NCBI GenBank assembly: GCA_022813625.1 | Contig: JAKLMB010000006.1 | Span: forward strand, 496,001 to 560,000 | DNA from: Aaosphaeria pasadenensis | Lineage: Eukaryota; Ascomycota; Dothideomycetes; Pleosporales | Direction of reading: 5' to 3' | DNA: 64,000 bases | Shown here: positions 56,183 to 64,000 of the stretch, piece after piece | Position numbering within the stretch: position 1 is the first letter of the stretch | Layout of the letters: each line of letters begins with the position of its first letter | Notes under the pieces: model-generated | The model's input: the letters and a program-made list of their open reading frames with translations, nothing else | Told to the model about the DNA's origin: nothing | The model's database searches: none | Made by a program: the position numbers and the translations under genes

Positions 56183-58004
56183 ATGGCCCCCTCTATAGTT
56201 CACCTCCCCAATGGACAGAATATTACTGTGACTCCGGTCTTCGGAGGTCTCTTTTTCAAGCCAAATGATCTGCTAAATCATCCTCGATCGCCGTTCCCAC
56301 CTGGCTGGACCATTATCATCCACTCCGAAGACGATGTCAACCCGGAGCAATCCAGCATGAGCAGTGATCCAGACGCCTCATCGGCTACAGAAGAGGGTCA
56401 CATCCAAAAGATAAGACACCATGTCCACCGCTTCAGAAAACCCACCCTGCAGAACGACCATCTCTACATCTCCTCGATATCCAACCCCAGCGCGAGCGAG
56501 TTCAAACCCGCTGCATCGCCCACGCGGCAGCTCGCCATGATGCTCTGGGCGACATTGTACTGGTACTTCCACCAAACGGAGCCTGACCTACACATGACAA
56601 CCAATGCCTCAAAGGACACAGCCGAACATGGAAAACCAAAGGGAGAATGGAAAATAACCATCAACCGGGAAGGCATATTCAAAGGAAGAGTCGTACTCCC
56701 TAAGCTCGAACGCATGGGCCTGATAGCCAGCGAGGACTCGAGCGTGGGAATTGCAAACGAAGAGAATTCCCCCGAAGGCTGGACCAACATGTTCGTCAGT
56801 AGGAGGTCGTTCTGGCAAATGGATCCACGAATCTATCTCTTCACGCTCTCGCCAATGCCGCAGTCTCCATATCCATTAGACTCTCCATATCCCTCGCGAC
56901 CATGCTCGCCCGTCCGAGGTGAATCGCAGCAAGCGAAAGACAGCTCTGGAGATCAACTATCTCCAGGCCTTTGGGCCCCTACAGCACCTGGTCCCTTCCA
57001 CTCGACTAGTCACCTCCCGACCTACTTCCCACCGGCGCCCCCGCAATACACGTTTTCCAACCACGTTCGACATCCGATCCGTCCCAAACCCCCTCGGCAG
57101 GGCGAAGTGTTCTACACACGCTTCATCCCGAGCGTAGGCCAATACCTATCGTTCCGCGTAGCATCACTGTCCACGAAGCCGCCTCGACACCAAGGACCTA
57201 CATCCCTCAACATGTCATCCCCAAGGAACTCAATGAACACCATCGCCTCCACCGACTCGATACTCCCAACGATCGCCTCTCTGAACCTCGCTGCTGCCGG
57301 CGGCAATCCCCCTACCAGCAGCATCGCCAACGGGCCCAGCGACCTCGAGTACATCCATAAGTGGATGAACGAGCCGCGGGTGTCGCACTTCTGGGGCCAA
57401 GCAGGCCCCCAATCGCACCAAGAGGAGTGCCTGAAATCCGTGCTGCGCTCCAAGAACTGCTTCCCCGTGATCGGGTGCTGGGACGGCAAGCCCTTTGGCT
57501 ACTTCGAGATCTACTGGGTGAAGGAGGACGATGTGGGCAGACACGTCCCCGGTGCGGGCGACTACGACCGTGGGTTCCACTGCCTCGTCGGAGAGCAGGA
57601 GTTTAGGGGCCCCCACAGGGTGAAGGTCTGGATCAGCGCGCTGGTGCATTACTGTTGGACAGCGGACCTCAGGACAGAGTCCGTCATGTTGGAGCCTAGG
57701 GTCGACAATGCAAAGTATGTCATCATCATCTCCATCCTCCTTTCCCTACTGATCTCCCCCATCCTATCACGTCACCATCATGTTTCCCTTCCCCATATTT
57801 CCTCACTCTCTCCGTCCGAAACATTCCCAACTCCCCTACCAAACAAAACATGACCACGAATATCATTCTAACGCCCGAGAAAACAGACTCAGAGACTACC
57901 TCGTCGCATCAGGCTTCTACAAGGAGCGAGAGATCAGCCTACCCCACAAGCAATCGAACCTGATGAAGATACGTCGGGATGCATGGCAAGGCCCCGCCCT
58001 TTGA
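56183..58004 (+). CDS. Hydroxyornithine N-acyltransferase-like protein (siderophore biosynthesis type)
   Basis: Model: exons 56183-57714 and 57887-58004; 549 aa; intron 172 nt. The C-terminal 160 residues are the IucB/AlcB-type GNAT domain: YIHKWMNEPRVSHFWGQAGP, VIGCWDGKPFGYFEIYWVKE, YDRGFHCLVGEQEFRGPHRV, SVMLEPRVDNAKLRDYLVAS and GFYKEREISLPHKQSNLMKI, the last two joined across the intron. In Aspergillus, SidF and SidL carry this domain and acylate N5-hydroxyornithine for fusarinine and ferricrocin. The N-terminal half has WQMDPRIYLFTLSPMPQ and a Pro/Ser-rich linker. The C-terminus (WQGPAL) is not a PTS1 peroxisomal signal, which argues for a cytosolic SidL-like role, but I cannot assign the substrate. 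The ATG at 56183 is the first in the frame. No other siderophore genes (hydroxylase, NRPS) are in the window. Confidence 0.85.
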
Positions 58005-58896
58005 AACGTGACGCGTTTACAATTTTGAGTCCGTCGCTAAGAGAATGCATGCATGATATTCATCTTGGGTTGTTCATGTTTATGTAGATACCATGGTTGG
58101 CCTTGGTCGCCTTACCTGGAGGCAGACATGTGTTGTGTGACGTTGATTTACAGTGCGTGTTCCCCCCTCCTTCTCTTCTATGAGAGATACGAATCCGATG
58201 ATTTTAGTTCCTCCTCCTCGGTGAGAGACACGAATATATAATGATTTTGAATTGCAGCAACCAATCTTCAATATCGTGCCAATGCATAGCAAGGTGAATC
58301 CTATCAGTCTCGCGAACCAAGCAGTGGAACAAATCATAACGCGAAGGCATAAGAGACATCTAAAGTAATTGTTCTATAATTTTTGCTATACTGTTCTTAT
58401 CTATCTATGCACAAAATCGGACTCTCGCTTGCAAATCCAAAACAAGAAGCTGTGGCTGCCGACAATATTATATAAAACGTCGTAGTCGTACATTTCGGTC
58501 AACGAAACATTGATATTAAACGGCGGGGGAGAAAGAGACTTTGGGATGTGTTGGGGGGTGGGTATAAAACGCAAGAAATGTACGGTCGGTGCCGGTGACG
58601 ATTGCCGATGCTCGTGGTGGTAATACAGAAAGACGAAAGGAAAAAGAAAAGGACAAAAAATCGACAAATGCCTGGAATGCTCCTGCGCCGCTTGTATGCA
58701 ATAGTGAAGCCGTGTTTTCTTTTGTGATATACAGTAGTTAATCCGGAGGCGGAAAAGCGAAAGGGCGGGTTCAAGCTTTGCTGTAGCTGAGGCATGTAAC
58801 CCTAACCCTGGTGGCGCGTGTTGCTGTAGGTCTATCCTAGTTGGTGGTGCGTCATCACCCACTCGACCAAGGGAAGGAAGGAAGACTTCATGTCTA
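58005..58896. other. Intergenic between convergent genes, 892 bp
   Basis: 3' flanks of the acyltransferase and Kelch-type genes. Two CCCTAA units at 58799-58810 resemble telomere sequence but are too few to matter. Frames on the minus strand (for example 58401-58862) have no family features. Confidence 0.5.
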
Positions 58897-61187
58897 TCAT
58901 ATCCAGGTTGTCTCTTGTTCCTCGTAGGTTCCGTCTCTACTTCGAGGATTAGATGGTGGAATGACCTGTTCTTTCTCCACAGGATACCGAAGCGGACGTG
59001 CTTCTTGCCGCGGGTGTGAGGCGGAAGACGAGTCCTGATGGTAACGATCAGAGTACTCTGGAGGCGGGCTGGTAGGGTCCGGTAATGGTGAAGTAGGCCC
59101 GTGAAAGTAGAATGGTGACATTAGAGAGTCGTTTCCAGGAAGTCGCAGGAGAGGAATACCTGCAACGCCTCCAGCGGCCAATGCGTCGCTCGATAGCTCA
59201 ACGGCTTTTGTGGCCGTCATCCAGTCTGCTTCATATATTGATTTAGGGCCGACTGCTGATTTGCGATCCATGTGTTCCGGACCTGGAAGCTCGACCGGAA
59301 CGTTGCCGATGATACCCTGGAGTTCATACCTTTCTTTCTCGGGGTCGGACTCGATGGACGGTGGAGGAGAGGGAGAAGAAGGGGGGATGCTACGTTCACT
59401 ATTCTCGAGTTCTTGCGGTCCCGTTTTTGCTGCGGCGTCACGTCTGCGCTGCCAGATAAGGAGCATCGCTGCAAGGAGCACGAGCGCAAAACCCCCACCT
59501 GCGCCACCTGCAATTGCGACAATATTGATTCCAGGCGTCTCATCACCGTCTGATTTCGACCCCCCTGAGCCTTTGGAAGCTCCACGAGGCGTATCGAATA
59601 CACTCTTAAGAGCCGTGTCCGTCCAGCCCATGACGGGTTCACGAACTGTGGCGCCGCCCTGTGACTTCCCGCCGGTGGCCTGCAGAGCTTGTTGGGGAAC
59701 CCCGTAAGCAGTAGTGTCGGGAGTGAAGACAGAGCCCCATCTGGTGGTGGTCAAGTCGTAGAACGCAACGCCTTTCTCCTCCCAGTCGCATTGCCCCGAG
59801 TTTGTTATCAGTCCCCCCACTGTTATCATCTGTCGCTTGCCTACTATGTGACATTTGTGGCCAAAACGCGGTGAGCCGCCATCGTTGTAGATTGTCGTCC
59901 ACTGAAAGGACGGAATCGTCAAGACATGGACATCATCATAACCTATGCCACTTGTCGGATCCAAGCCGCCGTAAACGTAAATGTGGTGACTCGAATTGTC
60001 TGGCGCCGACATAATAACAGAGCAGAAATCCGTACGTGCTGGTGGTATGTCGCCTATGGTTTCTTGCTGGTACCATTTACCATTGGTCCCTGGCGCCTTG
60101 AGGTACGAATCAATGTCGAAAATGTCAACTTTGCCAAAATCTATCTGATTTTGAGTTAGCCGGGCGCTGTTCAAAGATTGAAAGCAAAGAGCATACCAAT
60201 GCGCCTTCGGACGAATTTGCGAAGGGCTTATCTGGATTCACCTGCCCACCGAGAGCGATGAGAATTCCGGCAGCGCCAATTGGCGCAATGTATTCCATGG
60301 TGCCCCCGACTCTGGGAGCATCTCCCTGCAGTCCACGGGTACTTATATTGACAGAAGTGCTTTTTTCCAGATCAATGATGAGCATACCTTCCAATGGCAT
60401 GTACAAAGCCTCCTCTTCTGGACCTCCTAGTGTTTTCACTGATGTGCCCCAGTCGATCTGACCGTTAAGATAAAACCCTAGACCTTGATCGATGGCTTCA
60501 GCAGCTGCCCCATGATTCGCCTTCCATGGTTGAGAGATGTCATGTTGTTCCCAAGGATATCCTGCGGCTTTGTCGTCATATGTCCATAACGAATATGTTG
60601 AAGATAATGGATTGGTAAAAGACGGGAATGACCGATTTCCCATGTATGTTGTGCCACCGTATATGTATATCTGTGAATTGTTTGGCGGGCCATGAAATAT
60701 ATGGCCATGCATCAGGCTTGGAGGTAAAGTTCCAGTCGTAGGGCTGGTTTCGTTTTTCGGCTCGGCGATGATGACCATGTCTGTCTTCCAATCCCAGCTG
60801 GTTTTCATTGGGACCTTGAGAATGTAGTTATCTGAAGATGTTAGCACGGTCGAATGCACATGCAATCGTTGTTGAACATACTGATACCAAATACGGGATT
60901 CTCGGCATCAGTCTTGATATCAGGCCCATTCCATTTCTGTATCCCGCTATCAATGTATAGCATATCATCTTTGACCACGGCTAACGACATGGTTAGCTAA
61001 GAATTCCAGAGATCTGGCTTGACATACACTGTGAGAAATATCGGGAGCAAAAGTTTTTGACCGGATCCAGAGCGAATTTGTCTTTCTGCGCCTGGACGAG
61101 TATTGTGGTCCACGGAAGAAGACCTGTGAAAAGTAGAGTCGTGAGGAGCGATTGTAGACCCAAGACTCGTAGCGTTAAGGGCATCAT
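58897..61187 (-). CDS. Kelch-repeat-type single-pass membrane protein
   Basis: Model: exons 61187-61028, 60980-60882, 60831-60197 and 60144-58897; 713 aa; introns 47, 50 and 52 nt. A signal peptide (LLTTLLFTGLLPWTTILVQA, residues about 15-34) is followed by NFCSRYFSQSVVKDDMLYID. The ectodomain has blades of a Kelch/galactose-oxidase-like propeller: QIYIYGGTTYMGNR, GILIALGGQV, HIYVYGGLDPTSGIGYDDVH and HKCHIVGKRQMITVGGLI. A transmembrane helix (NIVAIAGGAGGGFALVLLAA, about residue 497) ends in WQRRRDAA, followed by a 190-residue Ser/Pro-rich cytosolic tail with PPPEYSDRYHQ. This receptor-like architecture is common in filamentous fungi. No ligand or catalytic role is known, and the galactose-oxidase copper residues are not evident. 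Confidence 0.85.
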
Positions 61188-64000
61188 GTTATCGAGACAT
61201 CTGAGGCTGTCAACAATCTTTGGGTGAGAGTTGTGAGAAATGAGGAGAGGAGAGTGGTCGTTGAGGCAACATGAGTGCAGTCGCGGGACCTTGGGTAATG
61301 CATAGGCCGCAGGAACGGGTGCAAGTTGCCATTAATCATCGACAAGTTCATGCCACTCCGAAGATCCCATGTCAAAGGGACCTAGCGGATGTTCTCGATC
61401 GAAAGCCTTCGGACCTTAAGAGGTGTTCATGCATGATTGGCATGATCGAATACTCTAACGCCTTCAGCTTTTGGTACTGGAGGGGTACATTTTTACCACA
61501 TCCGGACAGATGTACATTACTGCTCAAGCCTGCTTTGACTCCCCGAGCATTCCCAAAAAGGTCAATGTATGTGCGTATGCTGGTCGCTTTCGATATTTTA
61601 TGCGAGGTACGCCGAGTATGCAGACTCGTCTTCTAGAATTGCGAACACATAGATTCCTATTGAAAATAAGTATTTGCAGTATCTTCGGAAGGACTATTCA
61701 TCTTTCGATAGAAAGGCATAGAGGTCGTCTCACCTAGATGTCTCTATTACAAAGTTGATGGTAGGACTCGCCGGGGTTCAACGGTTAGTGCGGCTTACTC
61801 ACAACGAGCAGATCACATCTCAAACATCGAAATCCGAAATCTGGAGAGCGGATTTGTAACATCGACACCACGTGCATGTTTCCCTCGGAATAAGTCCGCA
61901 ATGTTCTCTTTTTTGCCTCAAGGATATTGGAATTGGCTGCAATTGGGGTTGTGATTTCATTACTCGCTCTGAGTAGGCGTGGAGGCTGCTATTCTCGATG
62001 ATATTTTGAGCTGCGATTCTCGTTGGTAGCTCCAATAGCCTACGGGTCAGACTACCTAGAGCTCGGCATATTAAATGCGCTGCATTTGGCAGTTGGAAAA
62101 TGCCTTTCTCAATTCATATAGTCCGACACTAGAACTTAGAATGGGAGTCGTTGCAGAGGTCGGATTGCTCGTAAAGCTAGAGCGACTTTTAGTATGACGC
62201 GAGAGCGGGAAGGGCCGAGGAAGCGTACCGCAAAGGCATCCGCTGCTCCAAATAGACGATAGTCTAGAAAGTATGGAACTCGAATGAGACCGCAACCAAA
62301 ACCAATGGCCGTATTTGCCCGCTTCTTCTTGTGTGAGGGTGATGGCGTCTTGGCCATTGTACAGATTTTCCAAGTCCGTCGGTTGTAACTTGACTCCGTA
62401 ACACTTGAGACGCAACCATGTGGCTCCGTGGCTTCGATTGGGCTGGCTTCATCCATATTTCTCCCCTGTCAACGCTACTGTTTATGGTCATAAGCAGACT
62501 TTCAGGACAGCTGATAGATGCACCTCAGTATACTCTCGGCTACCTTGAATTCATTGACCCAATGTGCATGGTGTGGCGCACATCAGATTCGGACGATCAA
62601 GAGGATTGAACCATGGTAACCCTTGTTATGTGGACACCACTCAGAGTCATTTGATATGGGACATCTGGGTGCTTGCGCAGCTGGAGGCTCGAAAGGTTTT
62701 CATGTTGCCCGATTGGACTGGTGGCTGAGCAGATGTGCTATGTCTTCTCCGGTCTTCCTTTTGGTTTTTGGTTCAAGTGACAGCATTGCGTTCAGCATAG
62801 ACAGTGGTGGGGCGACGACGCGACTGTAGGATAATCTGCATACTGACGTATTGGGACCTCGGCCCAATCTTTGGAGGTGGAGCGCTCTCGAGTGCAATGC
62901 TCATAGCCAATGAGGGATATTTTGACAAGGAGAAAGCGTTGATTAGGACGGGGTAGTGTGCAAGCTGTCAAGATTCGTGGAACGGTTCACGACACACTCT
63001 CGTCCTCCGCATTGACGTTACATGAGACTCGAAGCAAAAGTGGTTAACAGTGGGGGAATGTCTTTGTCCTGGGAGGGAAGAGGAAAAAGCAAGAGCTGTT
63101 CCCAACATTGGGACGAATGAGGTATTGGAGGAAGGATGGACGTTGGGTAAACAAGCAAGCTTATCCATGGGGAAGTCGACGACCTTCACAGATCTAGCTA
63201 GTTCTTGGCGAGATCTCCCGCCCATCTTGCAGCCAGGTGACCCCCGGCCGTGAGACTTGCTCATTTGATTTGTTGGATGATAATATTCTAGTTCTTTTGA
63301 CTTGACTTGATTCCCATCTGATCTGTGAGAATCCGTTCCTTATTGCATTTACCATGGCCATTGTCAATAAACCATGGTTCCATCCCAGCACATTAAGATG
63401 TCCATTTTGGCTCATATGGGTGCGCCACAACAATACCACCATGGATGCTAATTTTAAAGCGATCATATACAGGGAGATGGGTAGATACAAGAAAGAGATT
63501 GGGGAGAATGCATCCGGCAATTAATCATCACGCCTTTACAACTTACGTACTATATAACCATATACCTTTTAACTAAGTGTACTTTCTTCTATGTAGTATG
63601 GATGTACCTAATTGATTAATGCCCTTATCCTGAAGTGGGTTAGATAGATGCCCCGCCGGTAGACTACCTAAGTAATTATTGTCCCCCGCTGCTCCGCTAC
63701 TTCGTTCATTCACTTCACCGACCTCTTCTCTACCTCTTACCCACTCACCCACTTAACTAAATTCCTTTCTCACTGCTACCCTTCGTACACACACTACTTC
63801 ATCCTACCTACCTGTTCAGTAGCCGTCCGACAACCCTCAATTTCCCCATCCATCTATTCATCCATATACCTCTTCCTCACCTTATCTATTCTCCGTGACG
63901 ATCGCACCTAATACATACCAACCTCGGACATTCATTTTTCGGCCGGCAGTGTCGCGTGCTGCTACTCCGTCTTCCAGCTACCTCTGCGCCGAGAGCGATC
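61188..64000. other. Gene-poor region to right edge, 2.8 kb
   Basis: No convincing gene. Minus frames of 100-115 codons (62071-62415, 62136-62456, 63194-63520) overlap each other or lack family features. The part near 61740-61800 contains a GGGGTTCAACGG stretch that is not a tRNA. The AGGTAGGTA/CTACCTAA-type motif recurs near 63661 and 63808. Confidence 0.45.
63665..63960 (+). promoter_or_regulatory. CT-rich promoter/leader stretch of a gene beyond the right edge
   Basis: Long pyrimidine-rich plus-strand sequence with CTTCTCT, CCACTCACC and CATCCATC runs, like the leaders of other plus-strand genes here (for example before 41901). The gene itself would lie outside the window. Confidence 0.35.

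Noticed and set aside
58797..58812. TAACCCTAACCCTGG, telomere-like
   Set aside because: Only two units, inside ordinary gene-bearing DNA; no further copies nearby.
61765..61800. GGGGTTCAACGG stretch considered as a tRNA T-arm
   Set aside because: No acceptor stem, D-arm or anticodon arm could be paired around it.

Overview
The window is nuclear DNA of a filamentous ascomycete (Pezizomycotina). Genes lie on both strands with no operons. Coding regions are broken by short GT-AG introns, mostly 47-150 nt with CTAAC/CTGAC-like branch sites. Proteins typical of this group are present: a Zn2Cys6 regulator, an RNA polymerase I subunit, Atg12, Snf12, a Dbf4/nimO-type protein and a hydroxamate-siderophore-type acyltransferase. 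I cannot fix the class from sequence alone. No tRNA, rRNA, CRISPR array or intact transposon was seen.

Layout. 0-6.3 kb: a partial minus-strand gene entering from the left edge, a regulator with a Fungal_trans-like domain and a damaged zinc cluster, a broken NmrA-like oxidoreductase, and a RING protein. 7.9-18.4 kb: Dbf4-like regulator, a membrane-anchored aspartic-protease-like protein, Atg12, ketopantoate hydroxymethyltransferase, and a Ubc8-type E2 gene in nine exons. 19-25 kb: two low-complexity unknown proteins and a secreted aldose 1-epimerase. 25-27.9 kb: a gene-poor stretch with a probable gene relic. 27.9-37.7 kb: Rpa12, a short-chain dehydrogenase, a CCHC + Zn2Cys6 regulator, an amidohydrolase, Snf12, and a PLP aminotransferase. 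38-48.4 kb: a large unknown protein, a PDK1/Pkh-type kinase, and the i-AAA protease Yme1. 49.6-61.2 kb: Dgk1-like CTP-dependent lipid kinase, Spb4 helicase, Mn-superoxide dismutase, siderophore-type acyltransferase, and a Kelch-type membrane protein. 61.2-64 kb: no gene seen, ending in a CT-rich stretch like a fungal promoter/leader.

Most genes are housekeeping functions without an evident shared pathway: DNA replication, autophagy, ubiquitin, chromatin, rRNA processing, mitochondrial quality control, pantothenate. Two neighbourhoods may be functional units: SDR / regulator / amidohydrolase (29.1-33.4 kb), and the head-to-head MnSOD and siderophore-type acyltransferase pair sharing about 1 kb of promoter (55.2-56.2 kb).

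The most unusual feature is the Ubc8-type gene. The best gene model needs exons of 8, 3 and 1 nt to restore the conserved family sequence. All exon models were made by eye from reading frame, splice signals and family knowledge; transcripts were not available.
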